Assembly (NCBI GenBank): GCA_009599575.1
Contig: VWND01000064.1
Coordinates: forward strand, 744,001-808,000
Direction: 5' to 3'
Length of the DNA stretch: 64,000 bases
Origin: Blumeriella jaapii
Taxonomy: Eukaryota; Ascomycota; Leotiomycetes; Helotiales; Drepanopezizaceae
Part shown: positions 21,528 through 33,598 of the stretch, one piece after another
Numbering within the stretch: the stretch's first letter is position 1
How the letters are laid out: each line of letters opens with the position of its first letter
Program-made: the position numbers and the translations under genes
The notes under the pieces: model-generated
Database searches by the model: none
Seen by the model: only the letters and a program-made list of their open reading frames with translations
What the model was told of the DNA's origin: nothing

Positions 21528-24112
21528 TCATCCGTTGATCTGGCCCTTGACCCACTTCTCCAGGCCGCCGCTCGCAATGATCTCCTGCACGTTGGGCGGC
21601 AGCTCCCCGACCTTCTGGCTCCAGGTCGCTCCGCCCGGCCCCTCCGTGACGACGACCTTGCTCCGCTTGACGTCCCACACGAATGTCCAGCCCGTCCTCC
21701 GCGTCAGCACTTTTTCCTCCGCCGGGCTCGCCTGCTGCGCCGGCGGCGGGCTGTCCAGGCTTTCCTCGTTGGCCGACGGCTCCTTGACGGCCGCCGTCTT
21801 GCCCGTCTCGACCGTCGGGCTGGCGAAGTGCTCGCGCAGCCGCTGCACCAGGCGCGGGACCTCGACGCCCATCAGCGCATTGTTGATGCTGTTGCGCGCG
21901 AAGATATTGCCGAAGCTGCCGGCGACGACGAGTGGGATCCGCTTGGCCAGGATTGCGGTCGCGGCCTGCTCGCGCGAGCTGCCACACCCAAAGTTGAAGC
22001 CAGACACGAGGATGTCGCCCGCGCGCGCGACGGTCCCGAAGGCCGCGTCGTAGTTCTCCATGCATACCTCGGCCATCTTGTCGGTTGAAACGCCGTCCTG
22101 GTACGTGTACTTGCCCGGGTAGATGCCGTCCGTGTTGATGTTGTCGGCGTCGCAGAAGACGATCTCACCCTCGACGCGCTCGGGGAAGCCGGGGAGTATG
22201 GCCGTCAGGGCTTCATCGTCGGAGGACGACTCCTCCTCGGCGGGCGAGGGCTTGGTGCCGAGGATCTCCTGCTCTGCTGTACCGATGATGGAGTCCGCTT
22301 GAGCGATCAGCCTGTCGAGCGCCTCTTCGATGCTGATGGCCTTGTCCTCCTCAGGGATGCCGTTACCCTCGCCGAGCACGACCTTCTCGACCCCGATGGG
22401 CCTCTCGTACCACCCCGGGCCGCTGATCTTGCCGCTCAGCGCGCTGGCCGCGACCACCTCGGGGCTGGCGAGGTAGGCCTTGGCGTCGGGCGAGCCCATA
22501 CGGCCCTTGAAGTTGCGATTGCTAGCGCTGATGCCGACTTCTCCTGGCTCCAGCAAGCCTGTCCCGAGACCGATACACGGCCCGCATCCAGCGGGCAGTG
22601 TCTTCGCACCAGCTTCGATGAGCGTCTGCCAGTCGCCTGCATCTTCTGCGGCTTCTTGCTCGGGAATCGACGCAGCGGCGATGTAGAACTCGACGCCGGG
22701 TGCAATCTTGGCTGGGCTACCAGAGGCAGATGCCTCTGTGAATACTCTGGCAGCTGCCGCGAGATCTGATGCTCGTGAATTCGTGCACGATACCAGGTAT
22801 GCCTTGTTCAGCTTGATGTCCTTTGCCTCCAAGTCCCTCAGCGGTGTCGCAACCTTGACGGAATTGGGTCCCGAGACGTATGGGGAGAGAGTTGAGAGGT
22901 TGAGGTAGAGCGACTTGGCGTAGGTAGCCCCCTTGTCCGCGCTCAATTGGTTCTGCATCAGCTCGTCGATTCTCGCGTGCGAGAACTTGGGCTCGACATC
23001 CTTCCCATCGAAGAGCGCCGAAGCCGTAGCCTTTGCGCGCATCCACGCCTGCAGAATGTTATCGATAGGGAAGAGCCCGGTCAACGCCCCCCATTCCGTC
23101 GTCATGTTCGCAATCGCCAGCCGATCGTCTACTGGCAGACTTCGCATCGTCTGCTCCGATCCCGTGAATTCGATTGCGTGGTTGAGAACCTCATCGTTGT
23201 TGAACAGCCCGCACAGGGCCACGATGACATCCTTTCCCGTCACGCCCTTGGGCAGGACGCCCGTGAAAGTGACCTTGGCGATTGGAGGAATCTGCCACCA
23301 CGTCTTGCCCGTCGCCCATATGCTCGCCGCATCGGTCCTCACCACGGCGGTGCCAAGACATCCCACACCCCCGTACATGTTGCTGTGGCTATCGCTGGCG
23401 ACGGTCATGGTGCCGGGCCACGCATAGCCCTCCTCGACCATAATCTGGTGGCCAATACCGCGCCCGGCCGGGTAGAAATCGACGCCCTGCTTCTGCGCAA
23501 ACTCCTCGATCTGTCGGTACTTCTTGAGGTTCGTCTCGCTCGTGTTCTGCACGTCGTGGTCCAGGGTCATGACGATCTGCTTGGGGTCGTGAATCTTGCT
23601 CGCGCCGATGGACATGAACTTCAGGGCCACGGGCCAGGAGTTGTCGTGGGTCATGCAATGGTGCGGCGCGAGCGTCACGTAGTCGCCGGCCTTGACGACC
23701 TTGCCCTCGGCCAGACCGAGGGAGTACCGCTGCACGATCTTCTCGGTAAGCGTCTGGGGAGTGCGGGCAGGCGTCTTGAAGTCGGAGACGAGGACGGACG
23801 AGGAGGGCTCGGAGATCTGGGCGTGGAAGACATCTTGGACGCGTCGGGCGGTCGCTGTGAGGGTTCGTATCGAGATGGGAATGCTGCTGGCACGGTGGGC
23901 GCGGAGAGGGAGAGGGAGCCGGAGAAGGCTACAAGATGTCGATGATAGTGAGGATAGTGAGGGTGCTGATAATGACAACGATGGCCTGGCCCACAGGCTC
24001 TGTCGACCGATGCGCTGAGGGCGGACAGGATGGTTAGCATTGGGTCGCCATTGCAGATGGATGCCCGAAAGGGGAATAACGAAAAATTCCATTCTCCACT
24101 CACTGTGAGCAT
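21528..24112 (-). CDS. LYS4: Homoaconitase, mitochondrial
   Basis: Homoaconitase converts homocitrate to homoisocitrate via homoaconitate in the alpha-aminoadipate lysine pathway, in the mitochondrial matrix, using a [4Fe-4S] cluster. Two exons give 831 residues: a first coding exon of only 9 bases (24112-24104, ATGCTCACA), an 89-base intron with a GTGAGT donor and a GCTAAC branch point, and 24014-21528. The N-terminus is rich in Ser, Arg and Leu with almost no acidic residues, as in a matrix presequence. The aconitase domain starts near residue 70. Cluster ligands are visible in SCTNSR and GCGPCIG. The substrate loop CMTHDN and the small swivel domain ([10 protein letters not shown], near residue 670) are present. 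A Glu/Ser-rich linker separates the domains. An upstream ATG in another frame overlaps the start. It shares its promoter region with the divergent GAR-domain gene. Confidence 0.95.
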
Positions 24113-24123
24113 GACGGGCCCAT
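24100..24123 (-). promoter_or_regulatory. Upstream ATG overlapping the homoaconitase start
   Basis: An ATG at 24123 lies 11 bases before the inferred LYS4 start, in a different frame. In unspliced RNA it gives a seven-codon ORF ending in TGA inside the intron. In spliced RNA it would read out of frame far into exon 2. It could lower or regulate LYS4 translation. The effect is an inference from position only. Confidence 0.4.
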
Positions 24124-24946
24124 CGACTGGGCTTGGCCGTGGTGTTGTTGGGGGAAAGGAAAAAGAGCAAACGAGAAAAAGCTTTTGGCAAAGGGTCCTG
24201 TCCTGTCCTGTCCTTTCCCCGGATTCTGGGGGACGGATTCGATTTTTTGGCGTGTCCGATTCTATCGGCCGGGATCATTGATTGCCCGAGTGGCCGAGAT
24301 TGTGCCGGTATCGTGTTGCAGATCACGTGTCACTCACTCATCGACCATCGTCAGCAGTATCATCGTCGAAACACTCGAACACTACACTACACTCAACTTA
24401 CAAGCCTCAACACAACATTTGACATAGTCAATCCTCTTCTCTCTTTTCTCCTCTCTCTGCTACTCCTCCCTGCGCCTCTCTGCTCCTCTCTTCTCCTCTC
24501 TGCTCCTCTCTCCTCCTCTCCTCCTCTCCTCTTCTCCTCTTCTCCTCTCCTCTTCTCTCCTCCCTACGCCCTACTCCACGCTCGCTGAAAACAACCCAAC
24601 CCCCCCAAATCTCCAAGCCGACGACGGTACCACTGATCATCCCGTCTCTTTCCCCTGACTGCTCGCCTTCCACGCGTTTGTCGTCGGCCATGCTGCCACT
24701 TCCCGCCCGACGATGAAAGAGCGAGACATCAACACCCACCACAGATTAAGAATCCGACACATCCTGCGGCATCACGCTTCTTGTGCCACGACCATGCTAT
24801 GTAGTACGGCCCTCACGCCCTCCGACCTTCAAGCTCGAGGCAGGCCCCGTTGAGTTGAGCCATGCGCCGTCGCAACAACCACGGCAATAGACGCGTGAGA
24901 TACTAACCCCGCAGCAAGAAGAATAACCAGAACCAGAACCAGAATC
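24113..24946. promoter_or_regulatory. Shared promoter region of two divergent genes
   Basis: This 834-base region separates homoaconitase (minus) from the GAR-domain gene (plus). It holds a CCTGT run at 24198-24216 and a long pyrimidine tract of CTCCTCTC units at about 24430-24565. Such CT tracts are frequent in fungal promoters and 5' leaders. No third gene fits. Confidence 0.55.
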
Positions 24947-27900
24947 ATGGACGGAACTCTACGAATGTCTCCGCATATCCCTCGTTTTGCGCCGCCTAGA
25001 GCCGGTCATGCCCGAACCGACTCGCGCTCTCCAACCCGGCCTCGGCTCGCTGACGACATCCTCGCCGATCTGTCGCCGGCGACAATTCTCGAGGCCTTCA
25101 CCAACCCTTCTGGCAAGCTCAAAGCCAGCATCGAGGCCGCGACTCCCAGCGAGAGAGCCTTTGGACTCCGAGCGACCCTCATGTCCAAGAAGATACAGGA
25201 GTGGGTTGACGAGCTGTCAGGTTGGCCATGGCCGGCCGAGGGAGGCTCGTTGGGCTTTGAGATGCCCACACCGAAAAGGAGAAAGTTGTCTACGCAAGCA
25301 GAAGAGCACAACGGCAATGGGACTGGGTGTGAATCGTCGCAGGAACCCGCCTACATGGGAAGCCTTCTTGCGACCGAAGTAGAACGCTACCAAACCCGCA
25401 TCGACGACATTGCCGCGGAGATGGAGGATCTGGATGTCGAGGCTATCAAGCGCCACGTCCTGGATACGCACTTTTCTCCAAGATCGCGCCCCTCTTCCTC
25501 GGGGTCGACTGCTCCTCCGATGCCGAGTCTCTTTAGCTCCTACACGCGGATGGATGATTTCACAGTAGTCATTACGGCCACGGTATTGCGATCGTTGCCG
25601 AACCTGAGCAGATTGATGCGTTTGATGGACGCGTGGAAGATACGTCTGGTTGTACTCCGAAATGTCCCGCCATTGTTGTCAGCACTGGATGATGCCGAGA
25701 TTGCGCTGCAGAGTGGTTGGGCAAAAATTCGCACGCCTGGGCAAACCTTGGCGGGAAATGAACAACCGCTGGAAGATCGATACCTATCCCGGACAGCTTT
25801 CGAAGTCATGCGAGGCACTCTACAGCAAAGGGTAACAGGGCTGGGCCGCGACATCGATTACATGTTGGATACACTAGAGGGTCGCAAAGATACATTGCCC
25901 GAAGCTTGGTTAGACAGAATGGAATCGTTGGAGAGCGACTATGGGTCTTGGGTTGTGTCTGGGGATCGGAAGGTCAGGGAAGGAGAGTGGGTGAAAATGG
26001 CCAAGGCGAGAAAGGACCAGGAAGAGGCTCGGGAATTGAGGGAGGCCGAAACAGCGGATTTGGTGATGAAGACCGTGGAGCTGGAAGCCGGAGAGGCTGC
26101 AAGGAGGAAAGCTGAACCGGATATCAGAGACGCGGAGACAGCCATGCTGAAAGCAGAATGGGAGGCCCAAGCGAATGAGGAAGAAGAGGCTATGCAACGA
26201 AAAGTCGAGGATCATGCGAGAAGTTTCTGGACTGGAAGCTTTACGGCGAGCCGACGCCGTCGAATCGTCGAGGTTGCTAACTCAAGAACGGGAGCATGCT
26301 GCCGAACTCGACGCCGAGAAGAAATCAATACCAGAACGGGCCTTGATGGTTGCCGAGCAGGCCGAAGCGAACAGGCCGCTAGCGGAGCAGCAAACTCAGG
26401 TTGAAGTTCCGAGCTTTCAGGCCAAGAAACAGGCTCGGCGAGTCCCACATGATTCTGAGGGTGCCAGGGTCACAGCAGAGAAAGAGGCACAAGAACAGGC
26501 CATGGAAGCTGTGAGGGTTGAGACTGAGCAAAGAGCAGTGGAAGTTGCTAGACAGCAAATTCTACAAACCGCCCCAAAAGCCGAGCGTGTTCAACACCTC
26601 GCCGAACAAGACGCCGAAGAAGCCGCAATGCGACAAGCTAATGCCGCTGAGCAAGCGAAGGTCCGAACCGAACGGGAATTTGCCGATGCGGTAAATCTGA
26701 AGATCAAGCAGGATGAAGAGCAAGCTGAGGCGCAGAGGAGGCGACTGTCCAAGATCAGCCGGAAAAACGGTCTGCTCCTTGCTGAAGCATTGCTTGTTTC
26801 CAAGCGAAAGGCCGAGCAGGAGACAACCACACAACGACTGGCTGAACCGCCTGCCGGGATACCGAATTCCGGATACATCGATGAGGAAAATCCTGACCAC
26901 CGAGATACTGAAGATGCAGTTACAGAAGTCCCGCAGGACGTCGGTGTCGCACCATTGGTTGGAACGATGGAACGTGCTACCAGCTGTAGTGGAGATGTTG
27001 AATGGCCCAAGCAAGCAGACATTGATTGCGATGTCTGCGTCGAGCTTCAACATAGCAAGCCTTCCCCTCCATTGAATCCGCCTGCCGCTACAAAGAGTTC
27101 TGCTGCTAGCTCTCGTGCCACCCGAAATCGAGGTTTTGTGGAGTCCTTCGTCGTCCCTGATCTTGATGACGCTATCAAACCGCAAATCTCACAATATGCT
27201 CCTTTCGATGGCGCGAATGAGGATGCAGAGCCAGCTAGTCGAAAGATCAAGGTTGATATCTCTGGCAAAGATGCGACCATGTCCCCAGCCTTGGCATCGC
27301 CGAATCATCTCGACGACTCGTCCCCTCAGACACCAACTTCAATAGTGTCCACTTCAGCCAAAGTTCTCACGTCGCCGCCATCCGAAGCTTCAACATCGCC
27401 TCCGGTTGTAAAGGCTCCAGGATTCGGACATCCATTCGCAAGCTTCATTCGACGAGCATCGCCCCACGAACAAAACTCGTTGTCACTCGACCTTATTGAA
27501 GACCGCAACCTCGACACCACGACTCCAATTTCCGCACCTGGGAATCCTGCCGCAAAATTCGCCGCATTGACTGACGGTGCAAATGACGATTTCGAATTTG
27601 ACAATGCTGCAATCCGGACGTCGGTTGACAGCGAATGGCTCACGATAGATTCTCCCTCTAGTGCAGATGTTCCAGATCGTCAAATTGAGATTGCAAACTC
27701 CTCATCGAGCGCATTCGCGGTATCTGGATATCCTTCTGAAGACGCAACACCCGAGATCCAAGAGGCTCGACCTGTGGAGTACTTTCACGCATCTTTCAAT
27801 AGAACCACAGATGCAAACGCTGAGGACTATGATGCCACCACACGTTTAATATCTTCAACGGCAGACCCGACTATCTTAAACCCATCACGAATAGTATTCA

Positions 27901-29864
27901 GGACTCCAACGAAGACCTGTCCCGCATTTGATCCAAGCTTTTCCTGGAACGAATCAGGTAATGCTCTATTGTCGCCCGTCCATGAGGAGAGAATGCTCCT
28001 CTCTACGGAGCCACCAAGCTACGATGGTTCCTGTGAGCCTTGCGAAATCGCCATCCGCGAGCTAACGCCAAATGAAGACGACCATGGGATTGACATGCCA
28101 ATATTTGCGCGAAGAACGTCAATCACTCGCATTGATAGTCCCATAGGGCAGATATCTACGTCCCCGCAAGAGACTTCGGTCAAAGTCACTTTCCATGGCC
28201 CTTCAGGCGCACAATACATCATTTCAATGCCTTCTGATGGAAGTTTAACTCAGACCAATAATACCCTCTCCGTGTCGTTTATCTCTTGCGACACTATCAA
28301 CCTCGAGGAACAATGCATTCTCAACACTATCGACTGCCCGCCTACACTCGTCGCACAAACTCCTGGCAGGTGGATGCTCGTTCCGCCTCAAGCTATTACA
28401 TCCATAGCCCTCGCCTCCAGATCATCCTTCCGGAAATCATCTGTTGTCAGCCTCGCCGGAGACACATTGCGGCGTGAGAGTGTTTCCTCGAATGCTTCAA
28501 CCGTCATCCATGGTCGCGTGAGTGAATCGCCACGCTCTCCCATCGTTTCTCCAATTTCAGAAGACGTTTCGCAAATTTTCCCGGATACTGAGCAGTCACC
28601 ATCGGCTGGTCGTGTTGGCAAGCGCAGTGAAAAATCTTATGACATCAGCCCACCTGGCTCTCCTCCCGGAAAGCCGCAACGGCCATCGCTCTCTATTCTT
28701 AAGCAGGCTCCTCTCACACCATCAGCTAGTATAATTGCTTCCACGCCACGCACAGCCTCCTCGACCGGCCTAGAAGCACCGCTCTTCAGCAACATCGATA
28801 TCTCCACAACCCCCTTGGCCACTAGTCCTAAGAAGGCAAACAGCGATGAACACATGCAGCAGCAGATCAGTTCGCTTCTTGAGACTATTCCAGCACGTAT
28901 CCGGCTGACGTCCGAGCCTGGCGGAACCCCGGTCGTGCCACAGGAGCTCTGCCCCAAGAGATCTCGGGCCTCCTTGACACCTTCCTACCGTCCCAGCTCC
29001 AGCACGAGCAACTACAGCACTTCATCCCGTGCACCGACACCGTCCTTTACTCTCACCCCTGCGTACGGCAAAACCTCATCCCGCCCTCGGCCTCGGAACA
29101 GCAACCCCGAAATCAAACTGTACCACCTCTCTCGCTCCCCCACCGAGGCCCCTATCAAGCTCTTCGTGCGCCTTGTAGGTGAGCACGGAGAACGTGTCAT
29201 GGTTCGCGTGGGAGGCGGGTGGGCCGATCTTGGCGAATACCTCAAGGAATACGCCAGCCATCATGGTCGGCGATCTAATGTTGACGTTGGCGATAAGATC
29301 GAGATTGGGGACCTGACACCGCGAAACGTATCTTCCTCGTCTACGGCCTCTATCCGCACCGGCCGCGCAAGCCCCGCGCTTCCGCGACCGCAGAGCGTGT
29401 TGGACCGTGAGAGGCCAGGCAGTCCTTTTGGTCTACAGGTGAGAAAGACGCGGAGGTCATTCGGCTCCTCGTCGGCGGATCCGGTGACTATGACAAGGAT
29501 GTCCAATACGCGCTACCCAAGCACACCGCTCCCAATCGCCTCTTCGTCTTCTTTGGCTCAGTCTCAACGCTTCCAAACCCCTCCCTCAGCAACTTCCAGC
29601 GTGGACACCGGTCGTACCTCAAGCCTGAGTTGGACAGATGAAGATTCCAGTCTGGGACTTGCAGGGCCGAAAAGCAAGAAGGTTGTGATGAGCGAGAGGG
29701 ACCAGGAGTGGGTGGAGAGCATGAAGGAGAAGGTTAGATTAGCGAGTGCGGAGAAGGAGAGGAGGGAGCGGGCTGGTCTGTCTAGATCCGGGAGAAAGGA
29801 GAGTTTTGGGGAGCTGGAGCGCGTTGGAGGCACGAAGCGGCTCTTCAGAAAGAGCGGGATGTGA
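24947..29864 (+). CDS. GAR (GAS2) domain cytoskeletal protein with coiled coil
   Basis: A large protein, 1617 residues in the model used here. Exon 1 is 24947-26222 and exon 2 is 26287-29864; a 64-base intron (donor GTTTCT, GCTAAC just before CAAG) restores the frame. Without that intron the reading frame breaks near 26220, so a one-base frameshift is the alternative. Residues 1-310 form a conserved-looking N-terminal region (LSPATILEAF, SERAFGLRATL, KKIQEWVDEL). From about 318 to 610 there is a long Glu/Ala/Arg-rich coiled coil. A Ser/Pro-rich, probably disordered middle follows. Near residues 1380-1425 is a GAR-like segment (LFVRLVGEHGERVMVRVGGGW), a domain that binds microtubules in GAS2 proteins. 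The tail holds KKVVMSERDQEWVESMKEKV and is basic. A role in linking or positioning microtubules is an inference. Confidence 0.78.
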
Positions 29865-30602
29865 TTGCGACTCCTGTTTCCCCCGGCCGGCCCAGTTGCA
29901 GGATATGAAGGGTGGTAGCCATGGTCGTGGTGGGCATGACATCCGCTTCGTGCATGATCTGCTCTCGCCACGCATACACGGCGAGCATATCAACCTCCAG
30001 GGACCCGGCTCGTTTGTTTACACCTCTTTCTTTTTCTTTCTAGGTTGAATTTTAGGGTTGCATAGGCTTTGCGCAGGGCGGGCATTATCGCATTATCGCA
30101 TTAATCGTGCTGGAGCCGGGAATGGGAATAATGGGATTGGGATTGGGATTGGGATTGGGAACATAACTGCATGGTGGGCTGGACTGGACTGGCTGGGTCA
30201 TAAGGGGTGCATAGGTCGATACCCACGGCGTCCTTGGTGGGTAGATAGGTGAGTTCTTGATGGATGGATAGGCTGTGTAGGCCGGATAATTCGGTGGCAA
30301 CTATGTCGCCGTTGGGCGGTTTTTATCGTTGTCAATAACATTATTGATTAATACCCTGTTCTCCGGGTCTCTTTCTCTCGGTGTGTGGTCGCAGGGCTCT
30401 TGGGTGTTTTTGTGTGAGTGAGTGGGTATTTGTATAGATGGATGGATAGATGGATGGATGGAGAGTTGACGGTTTCGCTTCCGAGGAAGCGAAACCCCTC
30501 CTATTTGGGATTCACTCCTTTTTCGATTTCAACAACAGTACAACACGGCACAGCACGGCGTAATAAACGCTTTTGTCTGTTAAGCCTTGCATTCTGAAAT
30601 AG

Positions 30603-30634
<32 letters not shown>

Positions 30635-30735
30635 GCCACTCTCTCCCACCCGCCCAAACAGCAAACCCCATGCCTCCCAAACCAATCCACCCCCCTCCCC
30701 CCCCCCCCCCCCCTTCTAACGACGTCCCAACCAAC
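29865..30735. other. Intergenic region rich in microsatellites
   Basis: Lies between two converging genes and should hold both 3' UTRs. Simple repeats: GGGATT about five times at 30127-30160, GGAT/GATA at about 30432-30462, a CA run at 30602-30633, and a C run at 30692-30713 just downstream of the protease stop codon. Confidence 0.6.
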
Positions 30736-32873
30736 TCAGTAAACGCCACGGCTCCGGATCCTCAGCTCGGCAGCGGCCTGGTCGAAGACGACCAGGTTGG
30801 AGCGCAGGAAGGTGTCGCCGAGGAACTTGAGCTGCAGATCGGTGCCGCCGACGCCGCTCTGGCAGCGGCCGGTGCCGGTCGCGTCGTCGAGGACCAGGTC
30901 GCGCTTGTCCCAGGGGAAGATGACGCCGCCGATCTGCACGGCGATGGTGGGCGCCGTGGCGGTGCAGGAGACGCTGGGCGGGGTCAGCTTGCGGCTCGAG
31001 ACGCGCTGCAACGGCAGGGTTTGGGGGGGGGGGGGATGGGTGAGAGGAGGGGGGAAGGGGGGGGAGTGGAGGAGGGGGGAGGGGGAAGGGGGGAGGGGAG
31101 GAGGGGGAGGGGGGGGGAGGAGGATGAGAAGAAGGGAGAGGAGGAGAAGGAGAACATACGTCCAGCCCGGATTCGGCAAATCCGCGTTGTACACTCCCGG
31201 CGGCTGGAACAGGCTCGCGATGTGGCTCGCCACCGGCCGCGGCACGTACGACAGCGTGACGCCGGCGTCGACGAGCGTCTGGTTGGAGCCGAGCCAGCCC
31301 GTGGTGTTGAGGCGCTGCCAGACGGGGGCCGGGCGGCTGTCGAACGGCTCGCTCGTGCTGGTGCTGAAGAGGTAGGCGTCGGGCGTGATGGCGTAGACCT
31401 CTGTTTGCGGGAGTTAGCCGGCATGAGGACCATGGTCTCACAGTACTAGAGGATCGAGCCGTCTGAGGTTGGCGTGAGAGGGGAGGGGAGCGGGTTGGAA
31501 GAGGCGTGAGAGCGAGCGGAGGAGAAGAGGCGGGAGAAGAGCACACGTACGATACTGAGGCGGCGGCAAGGACCCGTAGACGTAACTCGGTCCTTCGGCG
31601 ACATACTCGATCGGCACGCGCGCCGTCTGGCCGTAAGTCGCGACGGGGGGCAGGCCGCCGAGGGCGAGGAAGCCATCGGGGGCGTTGCTGGCCGGCACGG
31701 CGGCGCGCGAGATGGCCAGGCTGAAGACGGGCGCGACGAGCTTCTGCTTCCACATGCTCGTGAAGACCGGGTCGTAGGGCACCTGGGACGCCGCCGTGTT
31801 TGCTGATGCGTTGGTCCCTTGGAAGGCGTTCGTGCTGGCGAGCGAGCTGCTGCTTAGTCTCGTGTGTTTACTTGCAGCCGGACGCGAGCTCGGCTAGGCC
31901 CGTGGGAGGGAGGAAGAGAGAGGCTTACAAAGAAGGGAACCCGAGACCTAACATCCCGCTTGAGGTCTCGTCGGCGATGATGTTTGCTGTGTTTGCAACG
32001 GCAATCTGCGTCTTGACGCTGTGGCACAACACGTCAGTCAATACACGGAGCGAGACCCGGTGTCCCGATGAATCAGACAACACGTACGTGATACCGCCCA
32101 TGGTCACCTTCGCCATGCCAAAATACCCACTCTCCTCCGTGTAGTCACCGTATCCGATCTTGAAGTTCACTGTGCTGGATCAGCGAGCTGCGTCTTGACC
32201 TTCGACCTAGACACGACGAGGGAGGCACTGACAGTTGGGGATACGGCAGAACTCCTTGCCCGGCGTGTAGAGCGTGGCCCCGGGCTTGCGGCACACGTTC
32301 TGCGTTGTGGCATTGCCGTCTTCGTCGATGCACTGGAAGTCCGAGGCCAGGAGCCAGGTGTCGGAGGAGCCGGTGTCTATCACTAGGTCGTAACTCTTGC
32401 CGCCGACGATCATGGGAACGGTCCAGCCCTGGCCCTGGATGTGGCGGCTCGTTAGCTTGGGTCAGGGCAATTGCAACGGGAGTGTTCGAGGTGTAACGGA
32501 GAGCCGGGGACGAGATGTCAAGGCCATCCGGGCCTCATGTTGACGGGTGTATCGAGACGAGTGACGCGGTACGGGGAGTTTCAAGTGACAGCAGTAAGGC
32601 CAATTCTGGCACAGAACGAGGGAATAGGGAAACCTACTTTCTGGATCTCGTTTAATCCCGCGAGTCCATACTTGAAGGTCCTCTTCTCGATCCCATCGCC
32701 CCGTCTCTTGATCCTACCCTTCTCGCGTGAAAGGGGAAAGAACGTCGTCACGTTGACATCCGGACTCGGTGCCCGGAGGTTCAGCGACGCACGCCACTCC
32801 CGCTGGACGTCCGCCGTGGGGAAGCAGCCGCGAAACTCGAAAGCACCAGGAGAGACAAGGTCGAGAGGCGCAT
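30736..32873 (-). CDS. Secreted pepsin-like aspartic protease (A1 family)
   Basis: An aspartic endopeptidase of the pepsin fold, probably secreted. Exons from about 32764 on join in phase: 32764-32638, 32434-32233, 32169-32088, 32018-31929, 31849-31551, 31400-31160, 30994-30736. The first catalytic motif is VIDTGSSDTW and the second is LVDAGVTLSYV, where Ala replaces the usual Ser/Thr of D-S/T-G. The flap tyrosine region is KIGYGDYTEESG. The N-terminus is uncertain: the ATG at 32873 begins a clear signal peptide (MRLSTLSLLVLSSFAAAS), but its frame meets a stop before the propeptide. A 44-base intron (32808-32765, weak GTCCAG donor) would fix this and give 454 residues; a frameshift is the alternative. 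The intron 31159-30995 is an extreme G/C run. The last acceptor (CTCGAG) is unusual but is the only one that keeps frame. Confidence 0.78.
30995..31159 (-). repeat. C-rich protease intron (G-rich on plus strand)
   Basis: This intron carries a homopurine tract on the plus strand from about 31018 to 31125, made of many runs of four or more G. The transcript strand is correspondingly C/T-rich, a very long polypyrimidine tract before the acceptor. Several G-runs in a row could form quadruplex DNA on the plus strand. Confidence 0.7.
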
Positions 32874-33598
32874 GGTGGTGGCTTGGGGAGCGAAATGTGA
32901 TCTGGTGAGCAATGCCGCGGGATGACGGGCGTGGGCGAGATCTGGCTCCCCGGCTGAGAAATATATAAGATATAAGCTTCGAGAAGGACTTTGGAAGATG
33001 AGAAAGCGGTCATCGAAGTCCCTTCAGAAGCAAGAGAAGAATGCCGGAAGAAGGCCTTGGAACGACGTAAACACTCCCGCGATTGGAAGGGGCTCTGCCG
33101 AGAACAATATCAAGCGGGACAACAAGGTGACTTCCAGACTCCACTGGTGGGCACCAGAACAACGAAAACAACGTTCCCGTGCTTGGGAGGGGCGCTCTAC
33201 CGACAACAATATGAGCGGAGGAACAATATGAGGGGACATGCAGGGAAGTGCTTTCATAGATGGGTTGGAATGCAGAGAAGCTCGGAGCGAGAAAAAGCGA
33301 GGAATGAGATGCAACACTCGGCTTGAGATTCGACTCTTTTGCCTGGGTCTCGGGTGTGGGAGATTGATAAAGATGAAGATGATGAAGATGAAATTGTTGA
33401 ACGGGAGTGAGGGAGATTGGAAGGTCGGGTCGTCTGCTTACTTGCCAGTGGTGATAGGACGTGAGGTTTCGGATCACGTGTGGAACTGAGACACAGTAGA
33501 AAGAATGCTTGAAGGCCTTTGATCCGCGAGGACGAGGGGGTACCTCTCCAATATAGCAATGACATCTTGAAATGCAATTGTAGCACATACTGACGACA
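32874..33598. other. Intergenic region, protease promoter
   Basis: Holds the promoter of the aspartic protease (TATATAAGATATAA near 32960) and the 3' flank of the methyltransferase gene. A GATGAA microsatellite lies near 33370-33390. The ORFs here are chance. Confidence 0.5.

Noticed and set aside
21325..24018. Several long frames on both strands over homoaconitase
   Set aside because: High third-position GC of the homoaconitase gene opens antisense and alternative frames; their composition is Arg/Pro/Ala-rich with no motifs.
30716..31753. 345-codon Arg/Pro-rich frame over the aspartic protease
   Set aside because: It is a shadow frame of GC-rich exons and the C-rich intron. The protease frames explain the region.
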